Source: Pseudomonadota bacterium (GTDB taxonomy: Bacteria > Pseudomonadota > Gammaproteobacteria > UBA1113). Taken from it: 47,346 bases of DNA. Under the pieces are notes generated by a model. That model was not told the DNA's origin. It did not search any database and saw only the letters and a program-made list of their open reading frames with translations. Location of the stretch: NCBI GenBank assembly GCA_021778015.1, contig JAJYCX010000016.1, forward strand, positions 1 through 47,346. The letters run 5' to 3'. The translations under genes were made by a program, and so were the position numbers. Below are positions 34,654 through 43,613 of the stretch, one piece after another (within the stretch, counting starts at the first letter, position 1; every line of letters begins with the position of its first letter).

Positions 34654-35400
34654 TTAATATCCCACTTTCATCGCTAATGGCATCGTTACGGTTAATGGTT
34701 TTTCCATATCGCTAATACAATCCGCTAATCTAGGCAGCAACCATTTTTCTACCGGGTTTTCCTTGAAATGTGCTTCATAGGCTTTTACTCCAGACCAAGT
34801 TTGTAAGTAGTTAATAATTTGTTTGCAGCTCCAATGATTGACAATGGAAAACTTTGGAATAGAGGTTATTTCTGTAAAAGGAAAAGGGATCGTTGTATAA
34901 GCTTCATCAAGGTATTTTCTTTCGGGTGGCCAATATGGGCTAACAATATCGGTGTAAAAACTATTGATTAGAAAATTAAAAGCGACATTGTCCGTGTAAA
35001 ATAAAACATAGCACCACACCGCTATAATGCCATTGGGTTTTAACACGCGCTTGGCTTCTTGATAAAATTTGTTGAAATCAAACCAATGTACGGCTTGTGC
35101 TACGGTAATTAAATCGACTGAATGGCTATCTAAACCAGAATTCTCAGCCATGGCCACGCGATACTGCACATTAGCGCAGGGTGTGGCTTCATCTAATTGA
35201 GTTTTGCTACCGTCTGTGGCGATAACGGTTTTAAAATAGGGCGCTAACTTTACCGCCGCTTGGCCGTTGCCAGTAGCGCAGTCCCAGGCGAGATCGTGGC
35301 TTTTAACCAGCGTATTTAAATAGTTAAATAGATTATCAGGGTAGGTTGGGCGTGCGCTGTTGTATTGATGAGCATGTCCAGAAAAATGATCTTTAAACAT
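34654..35400 (-). CDS. Class I SAM-dependent methyltransferase
   Basis: A 248-residue methyltransferase. The start HFSGHAHQYNSARPTYPDNL is typical of the Methyltransf_11 group related to trans-aconitate methyltransferase. LAWDCATGNGQAAVKL near residue 37 is SAM motif I, VIATDGSKTQLDEA is motif II, and VDLITVAQAVHWFDFNKFY near 94 is motif IV. GIIAVWCYV follows motif V. The substrate is unknown. It is a single gene bounded by family A elements on both sides. Confidence 0.85.
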   Translation of the reverse strand: MFKDHFSGHAHQYNSARPTYPDNLFNYLNTLVKSHDLAWDCATGNGQAAVKLAPYFKTVIATDGSKTQLDEATPCANVQYRVAMAENSGLDSHSVDLITVAQAVHWFDFNKFYQEAKRVLKPNGIIAVWCYVLFYTDNVAFNFLINSFYTDIVSPYWPPERKYLDEAYTTIPFPFTEITSIPKFSIVNHWSCKQIINYLQTWSGVKAYEAHFKENPVEKWLLPRLADCISDMEKPLTVTMPLAMKVGY

Positions 35401-35433
35401 GGGGCACTCCTATGAATGGATAAATATGGATTA

Positions 35434-35565
35434 TATACCCATCGTGCTTGAAGATACGAGAGTTGAATCAACTTATTTAACTTAAATCGAAGCGTTGTCA
35501 TCCTTGATACCCGGAGTACCGAGTACAGACTCCGATCGAGGATAACAGTGCTTCGATTCAAAGCC
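35434..35565. repeat. Family A element (copy 4, degenerate)
   Basis: The outer arm TATACCCATCGTGCTTGAAG is at 35434-35453, the inner TTGTCATCC starts at 35495, and the right inner arm reads GAGGATAACAGTGCTTCGATT. The right outer arm is absent. It lies between the divergent methyltransferase and nudC genes. Confidence 0.75.
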
Positions 35566-35587
35566 CAGGATTTTCTAGCGCTAGCAA

Positions 35588-35616
35588 TTGTACATATCGA
35601 CAAAACTCGCTACAAT
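35588..35616 (+). promoter_or_regulatory. Promoter of nudC
   Basis: TTGTAC (35588-35593), 17 bases and TACAAT (35611-35616). The start would be about 30 bases before the ATG at 35653. Confidence 0.6.
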
Positions 35617-35652
35617 GGAGTGAGCATCGCATAACCCAGCTGGAGTCTTATT

Positions 35653-36435
35653 ATGCCAAATACCACGCAAAAATTATATTATTGTAACGATAACGTTTTG
35701 CTAGAAAAAAAAGATGCTACTTATTGTATACCCAAGTTTTTTGCAGCGCCTGCATGGTTAAAAAAACAACAAATTACACATCCGCTAGGAACCTATGACG
35801 GATCAGAGATCGACGCAGTAGAGGTAACCGGCCCTAAAGAAATACCGCTTCCTTATACTTGGTTGCCGCTACGAGCCGCACTAGAAGCCTTATATCCACA
35901 ATCGTTTAATTTGCTGGTGCGCGCACATCAAGTCATCAGTTGGGATAAAAATCATCGCTATTGCGGGCGTTGTGGAGTAGAGACAAAAGTCAATGGCAGT
36001 GGTTTTGAGCGACAATGCCCATCTTGTCATTTGCTATTTTATCCCCGTATCTCGCCCTCTATCATTGTAGCCATTCGTAAAGACAATCAAATTTTGTTAG
36101 CCCGCAAAGCGGATTTTATACCCAATGTGTACGGTTTAATTGCGGGCTTTGTAGAAGCGGGGGAGACTTTAGAAGAAACTGTGCATAGAGAAGTGTATGA
36201 AGAAGTAGGCTTGCAAGTTAAAAACATCCAGTATTTCAATTCGCAACCTTGGCCTTTCCCCGATTCATTAATGATAGCCTTTACGGCCGATTATGCTGAC
36301 GGCGACATAGAATTACGCGATGGTGAATTAGAAGCGGCGGCGTGGTATACCGCAGATAATTTACCCGGATTACCCGGTTCTTCTATTAGCATCGCCAGAA
36401 AATTAATCGATGATTTTGTAGCTAAGAATAAATAA
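35653..36435 (+). CDS. nudC: NAD(+) diphosphatase (NADH pyrophosphatase, mRNA de-capping)
   Basis: NudC hydrolyses NAD(H) to NMN(H) and AMP and removes NAD caps from RNA. The 260-residue length matches E. coli. A zinc ribbon (CGRCGVETK and CPSCH, about residues 107-127) precedes the Nudix box GFVEAGETLEETVHREVYEE (about 162-181). SQPWPFPDSLMIAF just after it is the NudC-specific motif that separates it from other Nudix enzymes. All key acids of the Nudix box are present. It is transcribed alone from its own promoter. Confidence 0.95.
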   Translation: MPNTTQKLYYCNDNVLLEKKDATYCIPKFFAAPAWLKKQQITHPLGTYDGSEIDAVEVTGPKEIPLPYTWLPLRAALEALYPQSFNLLVRAHQVISWDKNHRYCGRCGVETKVNGSGFERQCPSCHLLFYPRISPSIIVAIRKDNQILLARKADFIPNVYGLIAGFVEAGETLEETVHREVYEEVGLQVKNIQYFNSQPWPFPDSLMIAFTADYADGDIELRDGELEAAAWYTADNLPGLPGSSISIARKLIDDFVAKNK

Positions 36436-36482
36436 CATGAATATGAAAACTATGATGGATACTCTAATCTTGAATTGAAACT

Positions 36483-36577
36483 TTGTCATCCTCGGCCGAA
36501 GGCCGGGGGTCCAGTTTCGACTGAAGTTTTCTTCTGGATCCCCGACTGCGGCCTCGCGGCCTTGTCGAAGATGACAA
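36483..36577. repeat. Family A element (copy 5, core only)
   Basis: The core runs from TTGTCATCCTCGGCCGAAGG to GAAGATGACAA (ends 36577), with an inner GGATCCCCGACTGCGGCC segment. The outer arms are poor. It lies between the convergent nudC and Kdo hydroxylase-like genes. Confidence 0.75.
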
Positions 36578-36623
36578 CACTTTTGTTTCTGATGGCTTAC
36601 AGCATTAAACTCGCATCAAATAC

Positions 36624-37544
36624 TTAAAACTCTGCTACCGTTAGCGGAGAACGTTCTTTATTTTTAATGGTTAATGGATGCTTTAGCATTTCTTCCAAAA
36701 CGAACAAGGGCGTTGTTTCAGGATAATGCATGACCGTAGGGGGCAAATAAAAAGTTTGCTCTAACACATGTTGTCCAGAGATGGCGGCGTGCGAAACTTG
36801 ATCTGTATACACTATCCAAGAGCTTTTTGGCGGCAGGCTTAAGGTGGTTTTGATCACCGACTGTTGATAAGCGATACTTTTTTTCATTCTATTGTGTATG
36901 TTTAACATAAAATGATCATACAGCGAACGCGGAGTTTTGGTGATTCTAAATAAATGTAGTAACTGTTGCTCTACTGCAGATATAGACGGAATCTCAGGAA
37001 TAAATCTTTTCGCAACGGTGCTAAAAGATTCGCCCGTTTGCCAAATGCGCGCAACGCCATGCGGATTGACGTTGCTAAATACGCGCAAAATGCGGTAGCC
37101 ATTGACCGGTGTGGCCGAAAAAGAGTCTACGTGTAAACGGCTATCATCTTTTTTATAAGAGCTACTACGTCCCGAAACTTCTACGGTGCGTAAGCGGGTA
37201 CGTCCTGCGGTAAGATGCTTTTGATAGCTAGGAAATAAAGTATTGACTAAAGCTAAGGCATGTTGATGATAACGTTGCAGCAAATTATTTAATTGCGTTT
37301 GTTGTGGTGCTGAACCTACAACACCACAGGTTTTACCTGAGTGTGGGTTAAGACTAATATTTTTTTGTTTTGGATCAGTCAATGCAGGCGATAATAGGTT
37401 ATTTTCATCAGTGGAAAGCGCAAAGTTTAATTGCGGTAAAAAAACAATTTTGCCATGTTCTAGCGAGTGTATAGCTTCTTGTGCTGTTTCATTATTGACT
37501 TCGCCATGCCAATTATCAACGGCGATGGGTTTTAAGATGTCCAT
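36624..37544 (-). CDS. Kdo hydroxylase family protein (Fe(II)/2-oxoglutarate dioxygenase)
   Basis: 306 residues from ATG 37544. That start has AGGAG eight bases upstream, whereas the upstream TTG at 37565 has none. It resembles KdoO, which 3-hydroxylates Kdo in the LPS inner core of some Gram-negatives. DSRLHVDSFSATPVNGYRIL contains the H-x-D iron ligands. RVFSNVNPHGVARIWQTGE is a family segment, and the distal His is probably in SHAAISGQHVLEQTF. Core-sugar hydroxylation would complement the O-antigen genes elsewhere in the window. The family call is from memory of these motifs. Confidence 0.7.
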   Translation of the reverse strand: MDILKPIAVDNWHGEVNNETAQEAIHSLEHGKIVFLPQLNFALSTDENNLLSPALTDPKQKNISLNPHSGKTCGVVGSAPQQTQLNNLLQRYHQHALALVNTLFPSYQKHLTAGRTRLRTVEVSGRSSSYKKDDSRLHVDSFSATPVNGYRILRVFSNVNPHGVARIWQTGESFSTVAKRFIPEIPSISAVEQQLLHLFRITKTPRSLYDHFMLNIHNRMKKSIAYQQSVIKTTLSLPPKSSWIVYTDQVSHAAISGQHVLEQTFYLPPTVMHYPETTPLFVLEEMLKHPLTIKNKERSPLTVAEF

Positions 37545-37589
37545 AAAGAAAACTCCTAACGTCAAATAGAATATTATGCTTTGAAAACA

Positions 37590-37670
37590 TTGTCATCCCC
37601 GACTTCGTCGAGGATGACAAAGCTTCGATTCAAATCTATAGTATTCATCAAGCTCGCATATTTTCATTGT
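37590..37670. repeat. Family A element (copy 6, minimal hairpin plus right arm)
   Basis: TTGTCATCCCCGAC-TTC-GTCGAGGATGACAA (37590-37620) is the shortest form of the core: a 14-pair stem with one mismatch and a three-base loop. The right outer arm continues through GATTCAAATCTATAGTATTC to CTCGCATATTTTCATTG. Confidence 0.8.
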
Positions 37671-38335
37671 GTCTGCACAGCAACCAAACATTCTTGCAAC
37701 CATTTAGAAATGGAGTCAATCTCATTCTTACAAACCTCATGTCCCATCGTATAAACATTCCAGCAAACTTCGAAGCCCTGTTGCTCAAGCAAAGAACGTG
37801 TTCGTTCACCTAAGGGCATAGGTACTACATCGTCCATGTTGCCATGAGCCATATAAATGGGTGGCCGATGCTTGCTAATATGCGCTAACTCCGTCGGTGG
37901 AATAAAAGTGGATAAAGCAATAATACCGGCTAAAGTGTCTGGATAAGTTAAGGCAGCAGATAAAGCCATAGCGCCGCCTTGTGAAAAACCCGCTAAAATG
38001 ATGCGTGCGGGCGGTATGCCTCTGTTAATTTCGACCGCTATTAAATCGTGAGCGGCTTTGATTGCTGCTCTCAAGCCTTTTTCATCTATCTTGAGTTCTG
38101 GTGTAAGAGTAGTGATATCAAACCACGCTGGCATGGGATAACCGCCATTGATGGTAACGGGAATAACGGGAGCATGTGGGAAGATAAAACGCACTGGCAA
38201 TGTTTTAGGCAATTCTAGTTGTGGCACTAGAGGCACAAAATCGTTGCCGTCGGCACCCAGACCATGAAACCAGATGACAGAAGCCTCGGCAGGGGAATCG
38301 GGCTCTAATGTGATATGTTCTAACAATGCATTCAT
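37664..38335 (-). CDS. Alpha/beta-hydrolase, carboxylesterase/acyl-protein thioesterase family
   Basis: A 223-residue cytoplasmic esterase. SVIWFHGLGADGNDFVPLVP provides the oxyanion-hole HGLG motif. ILAGFSQGGAMALSAAL near residue 112 has the nucleophilic Ser, HGNMDDVVPM near 171 the Asp, and TMGHEV near 203 the His. The size and motif set fit EstB/Atp-like carboxylesterases. Family members hydrolyse short acyl esters or thioesters; the natural substrate is unknown. It is separated from the Kdo hydroxylase-like gene by a family A element. Confidence 0.88.
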   Translation of the reverse strand: MNALLEHITLEPDSPAEASVIWFHGLGADGNDFVPLVPQLELPKTLPVRFIFPHAPVIPVTINGGYPMPAWFDITTLTPELKIDEKGLRAAIKAAHDLIAVEINRGIPPARIILAGFSQGGAMALSAALTYPDTLAGIIALSTFIPPTELAHISKHRPPIYMAHGNMDDVVPMPLGERTRSLLEQQGFEVCWNVYTMGHEVCKNEIDSISKWLQECLVAVQTQ

Positions 38336-38420
38336 GAGTTTTGCGTCCGTGTACTTTTGTTGTTAACTAAAGCTGAGTATAATACAAATGAAATAGGTTT
38401 TAGAAGAGTTATTACAGAAA

Positions 38421-38705
38421 ATGGAAAATAGAATCAAAATCTTAAGCGTACTGCTTAGCGCTGCTTTACTATCAGCCTGTGGGCAGAGTGGCCCGCTTTA
38501 TATGCCTGGCGAAGCGACAGGCGTGCATAAAAAGGACGTATTTGTGCTGGGGGGTGATCAAAGCAAGCCGCAAACACCGGTCACGCAAAAAAATACTCAA
38601 GAAAAAACAAAGCCTGAGGCCGAGACTACTACCACGCCGCCTGTAAACGATACGACCATCATACCGGACTACGCCGAGGATGAGATTGACCCATGGAATT
38701 GGTGA
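38421..38705 (+). CDS. lptM: LptM-like small lipoprotein (LPS translocon maturation chaperone)
   Basis: A 94-residue lipoprotein. The signal peptide ends in the lipobox LLSAC with Cys20, directly followed by GQSGPLYMPGE, the short conserved LptM/YifL motif. In E. coli LptM binds LptD and promotes its correct disulfide formation in the outer membrane. The remaining tail is polar and disordered, with many T, K and P. A TATAAT box is at 38378-38383 with a weak -35. In many gammaproteobacteria the gene precedes lysA; here it converges with the P-II gene, only three bases apart. Confidence 0.85.
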   Translation: MENRIKILSVLLSAALLSACGQSGPLYMPGEATGVHKKDVFVLGGDQSKPQTPVTQKNTQEKTKPEAETTTTPPVNDTTIIPDYAEDEIDPWNW

Positions 38706-38708
38706 TGC

Positions 38709-39059
<351 letters not shown>

Positions 39060-39079
39060 TTAATGTAGTAGTACTATGC

Positions 39080-39104
39080 TATACTTTGTACCGTACAAAG
39101 TATA
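39080..39104. promoter_or_regulatory. 25-bp near-perfect palindrome between the P-II and ubiK genes
   Basis: TATACTTTGTAC-C-GTACAAAGTATA has 12-base arms around a single base. It lies in the divergent spacer, 33 bases from the P-II start and 45 bases from ubiK. It overlaps TATA-rich boxes for both directions, so it may be an operator. Confidence 0.55.
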
Positions 39105-39149
39105 TCATAACTGACTATACGGATTGCAGTCTATACGCGAGGAGAAATT

Positions 39150-39413
39150 ATGTTTGATTCCAAATTTTTTGATGCGCTGTCGAAAAAACTAACGGATGTT
39201 TTGCCCGATAGTTTTCACGATGCTAAAAAAGACTTAGAAAAAAATTTCCACAGTGTTTTGCAAAGTGCTTTTTCTAAATTAGATTTAGTCACGCGCGATG
39301 AATTTGATGTGCAAACTAAAGTGTTGAGTAAAACGCGTTTAAAATTAGAAGAGTTAGCAGAAAAAATTGAAGAATTAGAAGAAGAGAAGAAGAAAAAAAA
39401 GAAAGGCGAATAG
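39150..39413 (+). CDS. ubiK: Ubiquinone biosynthesis accessory factor UbiK (YqiC/BMFP family)
   Basis: An 87-residue protein: FFDALSKKLTDVLP at the start, a helical middle with FHSVLQSAFSKLDLVTRDEF, and a C-terminal coiled coil KLEELAEKIEELEEEKKKK. This is the layout of YqiC/BMFP proteins, which trimerise through the coil. UbiK assists the Ubi complex in aerobic ubiquinone synthesis, probably through lipid binding. GAGGAG is the ribosome site, with the ATG at 39150. The lysine-rich end is longer than usual. Confidence 0.85.
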   Translation: MFDSKFFDALSKKLTDVLPDSFHDAKKDLEKNFHSVLQSAFSKLDLVTRDEFDVQTKVLSKTRLKLEELAEKIEELEEEKKKKKKGE

Positions 39414-39419
39414 CTGATC

Positions 39420-39505
39420 TATACTCATTTCCAATGAAGATGCGAGATTTGAATCAACGCTTTGTCATTCCTGACTGCGGCCTCGCGACCTTGTCGGAAT
39501 GACAA
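39420..39505. repeat. Family A element (copy 7, right end truncated)
   Basis: The outer arm TATACTCATTTCCAATGAAG starts at 39420. The core TTGTCATTCC (39462-39471) pairs with GGAATGACAA (39496-39505) around GACTGCGGCCTCGCGACC. A compensatory change (CC to TC on one side, GG to GA on the other) keeps the stem paired. Confidence 0.8.
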
Positions 39506-39549
39506 AAGAGAATCATAACCATCCCCCAAAAAATAATCAGGGGGGACCT

Positions 39550-41067
39550 ATGGGTTTAGCAATTTTATTTTCCCGCGCGCAGATCGGCGTGCAAGCGCCG
39601 GTGGTTACCGTTGAAACGCATATTACGGGTGGCGTACCACGGTTTAACATCGTAGGCTTACCTGAAGCGGCCGTGAGAGAAAGCAAAGAACGCGTGCGCA
39701 GCGCTATTATGAACAGTCAATTTGAATTTCCAGCCCGCCGTATTACCATTAATCTAGCTCCAGCAGAAATGCCTAAAGAAGGTGGTCGTTACGATCTGGC
39801 TATTGCCTTAGGGATCTTAATCGCATCTGAGCAATTAAAAAAACACGATTACAGCGGCTATGAATTTGCTGGAGAGTTGGCTTTATCCGGTTCATTGCGA
39901 CCCACTACAGGTTTGGTGCCTTTTGCTATTCATTGCCAAAAAGCGGGTAAAACACTCATTATACCTGCAGACAATGCTGCTGATGTGACTTGTGTACGTC
40001 ACTTGCAAGCGCGTTCCGCTCAACATTTATTAGATGTGTGTGCACATTTCTCAAAAAAGGGAATGCCCTTACCAGAGATTACCGCTAGTCCAACTCAGAC
40101 TGAAGATCACAAACATTATTTTGATTTAAGCGATGTGAAAGGGCAACCACAAGCACGACGAGCATTAGAAATAGCGGCTGCCGGCGAACACAGTTTGTTA
40201 ATGGTAGGACCGCCTGGTACTGGCAAAACCATGTTGGCACATCGTTTAGCGAGCATTTTACCGCCGATGACGGAAGAAGAAACTTTAGATGTGGCAGCGG
40301 TGTACAGTTTACAAGGACATAGTGCGCTCAATAAGCGTTGGTTTTGTAGGCCTTTTCGTGCGCCGCATCATACAGCATCGAGCGTGGCTTTGGTGGGGGG
40401 AGGTTCTCCACCTAAACCAGGAGAAATTTCTTTAGCACATCAAGGCGTGTTGTTTTTAGATGAACTTCCAGAATTTCAGCGTCGCGTTTTAGAATCGTTG
40501 CGTGAACCTTTAGAATCGGGTGTAGTGGTTATTTCTAGAGCCGCACAGCAAGCAGAATTCCCGTCGCGTTTTCAACTCATTGCGGCGATGAATCCTTGTC
40601 CTTGCGGCCACTATGGTAATCCATTGGGACAATGTCATTGTAGTGCGGAGCAAATTCAGCGTTATCATCAGCGCTTATCTGGGCCTTTTTTAGATCGCAT
40701 CGATATGCGCATTACGGTAGCGCAATTGCCGCCGCAGATCTTATTAAACACAACAGAAGTGGTTGAAAACAGCCATACGGTGCAAGCGCGTGTAGTTGAT
40801 GCACGTAATAAACAATACCAAAGGCAGCAGCAATCCAATGCGCGGTTAACGCATCAAAATCTAGTGCAATATTGTCATTTGACACAAACTTTGCAACATT
40901 ATGCGGTTTCTATAGTCGAAGAAAGACGTTTATCAGCACGCAGTTATCACCGTATTTTAAAATTAGCGCGTACGATTGCCGATCTAGCACTATGCGATTT
41001 CATAGAAGAAACACATTTAGCTGAGGCTTTTGCGTATCAGACGGCATTGATGGCAGTGGATTTATAG
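39550..41067 (+). CDS. comM: YifB/ComM family Mg-chelatase-like AAA+ ATPase
   Basis: 505 residues from ATG 39550, preceded by AGGGGGG. The frame is open back to an ATG at 39499 inside a family A element, but E. coli YifB is about this length and begins similarly. The N-terminal ChlI domain (ILFSRAQIGVQAPVVTVE) is followed by Walker A GPPGTGKTM near residue 220, Walker B LFLDELPEF near 302, and a cysteine cluster NPCPCGHYGNPLGQCHC near 356. ComM is a hexameric helicase that drives branch migration during natural transformation. Its presence hints at competence. Confidence 0.93.
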   Translation: MGLAILFSRAQIGVQAPVVTVETHITGGVPRFNIVGLPEAAVRESKERVRSAIMNSQFEFPARRITINLAPAEMPKEGGRYDLAIALGILIASEQLKKHDYSGYEFAGELALSGSLRPTTGLVPFAIHCQKAGKTLIIPADNAADVTCVRHLQARSAQHLLDVCAHFSKKGMPLPEITASPTQTEDHKHYFDLSDVKGQPQARRALEIAAAGEHSLLMVGPPGTGKTMLAHRLASILPPMTEEETLDVAAVYSLQGHSALNKRWFCRPFRAPHHTASSVALVGGGSPPKPGEISLAHQGVLFLDELPEFQRRVLESLREPLESGVVVISRAAQQAEFPSRFQLIAAMNPCPCGHYGNPLGQCHCSAEQIQRYHQRLSGPFLDRIDMRITVAQLPPQILLNTTEVVENSHTVQARVVDARNKQYQRQQQSNARLTHQNLVQYCHLTQTLQHYAVSIVEERRLSARSYHRILKLARTIADLALCDFIEETHLAEAFAYQTALMAVDL

Positions 41068-41114
41068 GTTTATCGTTGCGAGTTGAGTGCCCAAAGCAAC
41101 TGCAAACCAGAAGA

Positions 41115-41281
41115 TTGTCATCCTCAACTAGGCCGCAGTCGGGGATCCAGAAAAAACTTGATTTAAAACTGGATCTCCGATTGGAGCCTGTACTTGATAC
41201 TCCGAGTATTGAGGATAAAAAAGCTTTGGCTAAAATATTAATATTCATCAAGGTCGCGTATTTTCATTGGCGATGGGTATA
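41115..41281. repeat. Family A element (copy 8) abutting the hemB promoter
   Basis: TTGTCATCCTCA begins the core, GGATCCAG and CTGGATCTCC lie inside, and the right outer arm TATTTTCATTGGCGATGGGT ends at about 41281. The left outer arm is degenerate next to the comM stop. The hemB -10 box starts 11 bases downstream. Confidence 0.8.
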
Positions 41282-41288
41282 GATTTTA

Positions 41289-41297
41289 TGCTATAAT
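41289..41297 (+). promoter_or_regulatory. Extended -10 promoter of hemB
   Basis: TGCTATAAT is a perfect extended -10. Only a poor -35 (TTGGCG at 41267-41272, 19-base spacer) precedes it, and that lies inside the arm of the family A element. Confidence 0.55.
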
Positions 41298-41325
41298 TAA
41301 CTGTCTAATATTGTGAGGCACCGAG

Positions 41326-42315
41326 ATGAACTTAATTCAAAGACCTAGGCGATTACGGCAAAATGCTAGCCTAAGGCGTTTATTACAAGAAACACGTTTA
41401 CATAGCGACGACTTCATTTTACCCTTATTTGTCTGTGCCGGGCGCGGCATACGTCAGCCTATAGCCAGTTTGCCAGGGCATTATCAATGGTCTAGCGATG
41501 AATTAGTTGCCGAGGTCAAAGCATTGCGTGACCTAGGCATAATAGGGGTTATGTTATTTGGTATTCCCGACAGCAAAGATGCGCTGGGCAGTCAAGCCAG
41601 CCACGATAATGGCGTGGTGCAACAAGCAGTGCGTATTTTTAAAGAATATTATCCACAGTGTTTGGTTATGACCGATCTGTGTTTTTGCGAATACACCGAC
41701 CATGGCCATTGTGGCGCTTTAACGGCGTCGGGCTTGGATGTAGACAACGATCGTACTTTAGAACTACTAGGGCAACAAGCCGTTAGCCACGCGCGTGCAG
41801 GTGCGGATGTCATTGCGCCTAGCGGTATGATGGATGGCATGGTTGCGGCCATACGTACGGCCTTAGATGATGCGGACTTTAATCATATCCCTATTTTAAG
41901 TTATGCGGTAAAATATAGTTCTGCTTTGTACGGTCCTTTTCGTTTGGCGGCACAAACCACTTTGCAACAAGGCGATCGTAAAACCTATCAAATGGATCCA
42001 GCGAATCGTTTTGAAGCATTGAAAGAAGCGAGCATAGATGTTGCTGAAGGCGCCGATATGTTGATGGTCAAGCCAGCGCACACCTATTTAGACATTATAC
42101 GCGATGTGAAGGAAAATTTTCCTGAATTGCCATTAGCGGCCTACCATGTCAGTGGCGAATATGCGATGATTAAGGCTGCAGCTGCGCAAGGAAGCATCGA
42201 TGAAATGGCGGTGGCTTTGGAAGTGTTAACCGCAATTAAAAGGGCGGGCGCTAATTTTATCATTACTTATTATGCAAAAGAGATAGTAACTATTCTTAAT
42301 TCATGTGTGTCTTAA
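41326..42315 (+). CDS. hemB: Delta-aminolevulinic acid dehydratase (porphobilinogen synthase)
   Basis: HemB condenses two 5-aminolevulinates to porphobilinogen for haem. The 329 residues include the zinc-site region CFCEYTDHGHCG (about 121-132), APSGMMDGMV near 164, the first active-site lysine in SYAVKYSSALYGPFR near 195-209, and the Schiff-base lysine in MLMVKPAHTYLDI near 248. The length and N-terminus (RPRRLRQNASLRRLL) are typical. The ribosome site GAGG precedes the ATG. It is expressed from its own promoter next to a repeat element. Confidence 0.97.
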   Translation: MNLIQRPRRLRQNASLRRLLQETRLHSDDFILPLFVCAGRGIRQPIASLPGHYQWSSDELVAEVKALRDLGIIGVMLFGIPDSKDALGSQASHDNGVVQQAVRIFKEYYPQCLVMTDLCFCEYTDHGHCGALTASGLDVDNDRTLELLGQQAVSHARAGADVIAPSGMMDGMVAAIRTALDDADFNHIPILSYAVKYSSALYGPFRLAAQTTLQQGDRKTYQMDPANRFEALKEASIDVAEGADMLMVKPAHTYLDIIRDVKENFPELPLAAYHVSGEYAMIKAAAAQGSIDEMAVALEVLTAIKRAGANFIITYYAKEIVTILNSCVS

Positions 42316-42377
42316 AGCAAGATGCGCCCAATATGGGCTTTTATTGAAAGATGTGTTGATCTTTAAAGGAGTTTATT

Positions 42378-43028
42378 ATGAAGAAGATTGCGGTTGTTTT
42401 ATCGGGTTGTGGTGTATTCGATGGCTCAGAAATACATGAAGCGGTATTAACTTTATTGTCTATAGACAACAATGGTGCGCAATACCAATGCGTAGCACCA
42501 AATATTTGGCAAAGGCAGGTAGTGAATCACTTAACGCAACAAGTGAGTGATGAAATGCGCAATGTTTTGGTTGAATCGGCGCGTATTGCTCGTGGCGACA
42601 TCAAAGATATTGCTGCGGTTAAAGCAAGCGATTTTGATGCGGCTATTTTTGTGGGCGGTTTGGGTGCTGTGACAAATTTATCTGACTTTGCCGCGCAAGG
42701 GGCGAATTGTCAGTTGGAAGCGAGTACGCTCAAATTTACCAAAGCGATGTACGATGCTAAAAAACCACTGGGTTTTGTCTGTATTTCACCAGTATTAGCG
42801 GCGAAAATTTGCGATGCTGGCGTTAAATTGACTTCAGGCAATGACGAAGAAATTGCAGAAAAATTAAAAGCCATGGGTGCCGTGCCTGAAGATTGCTCCG
42901 CAGATAATATTATTGTAGATGATGAACAAAATATAGTATCAACGCCAGCATATATGTTAGGGAAAGGACCTGCAGAAATTTATCAAGGCATCGAAGCGAT
43001 GGTACGACATATTTTATTAGTTGCATGA
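42378..43028 (+). CDS. elbB: ElbB, DJ-1/PfpI-like glyoxalase
   Basis: 216 residues matching the ElbB family: KKIAVVLSGCGVFDGSEIHE at the start, ARIARGDIKDI near residue 70, IFVGGLGAVTNLSDFA near 90, and the nucleophile elbow PLGFVCISPVLAAKI near 130 with the likely catalytic Cys. ElbB was named for raising lycopene production and has weak glyoxalase activity in E. coli. AAAGGAG lies seven bases before the ATG. It follows hemB by 62 bases and may be cotranscribed. Confidence 0.93.
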   Translation: MKKIAVVLSGCGVFDGSEIHEAVLTLLSIDNNGAQYQCVAPNIWQRQVVNHLTQQVSDEMRNVLVESARIARGDIKDIAAVKASDFDAAIFVGGLGAVTNLSDFAAQGANCQLEASTLKFTKAMYDAKKPLGFVCISPVLAAKICDAGVKLTSGNDEEIAEKLKAMGAVPEDCSADNIIVDDEQNIVSTPAYMLGKGPAEIYQGIEAMVRHILLVA

Positions 43029-43107
43029 GTTAAAATCATTAATGCTGAAGCAGCAGGAAAAAATATGAGTGTTGTTAGTTCGGTGAATGTATTAACTTTT
43101 TCAGCGC

Positions 43108-43250
43108 CGTCATTGCGAGCTTGCGAAGCAATCCAGGGGTAAAAATCACTGTGTTATAACTTTCCGCATTGTTTATTAGTCTTGCTATGCCAGATGTTCC
43201 TTTTCATTACCTAACATTTTCCTGGATTGCGTCGCTTGCTCGCAATGACG
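43108..43250. repeat. Family B inverted-repeat element (copy 2)
   Basis: The 13-base ends CGTCATTGCGAGC (43108-43120) and GCTCGCAATGACG (43238-43250) are perfect inverted repeats, with inner GCAATCCAGG and CCTGGATTGC. The interior is unrelated A+T-rich DNA. It lies between convergent elbB and the DUF971 gene. The remaining 43029-43307 holds nothing else I can identify. Confidence 0.85.
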
Positions 43251-43307
43251 ATATGCTAGACATATGATGTATATAATAACTCAGTGAATTCTGTCAGTTC
43301 ACTTGAG

Positions 43308-43613
43308 CTATTTTTTTAACTCATACTTCTGTGCCAATGAATGCAACAACGTAAAACTATAAATTCCCGTTTGGTGGCCATCGTCAAACACCAATTTTAA
43401 TGCATAAAGACCCACCGGCTCGACTGCGGAAATATTCACATGACTAAAATCCTGATTGGGATTCGCGACCATGGCTTGTTTATGATCCGCAGCGGCCGAA
43501 GCAGCACGCAAGTAAGACACCGGCAATTCAAAATGACTGCCATCGGCAAAGTCCAAAATAACTTTGCGTTCTTTTTGCAGCAGTTTAAACTCACTCAATA
43601 AACATTCTGTCAT
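43308..43613 (-). CDS. DUF971 (gamma-butyrobetaine hydroxylase-like N-terminal domain) protein
   Basis: A 101-residue protein that is a free-standing copy of the small zinc- or iron-binding-like N-terminal domain of gamma-butyrobetaine hydroxylase: [20 protein letters not shown] near residue 16, [18 protein letters not shown] near 59, and [18 protein letters not shown] near 77. It overlaps the end of hslU by four bases (ATGA). The hslV-hslU-DUF971 gene order is common in gamma- and betaproteobacteria. Its function is not established. Confidence 0.88.
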   Translation of the reverse strand: MTECLLSEFKLLQKERKVILDFADGSHFELPVSYLRAASAAADHKQAMVANPNQDFSHVNISAVEPVGLYALKLVFDDGHQTGIYSFTLLHSLAQKYELKK

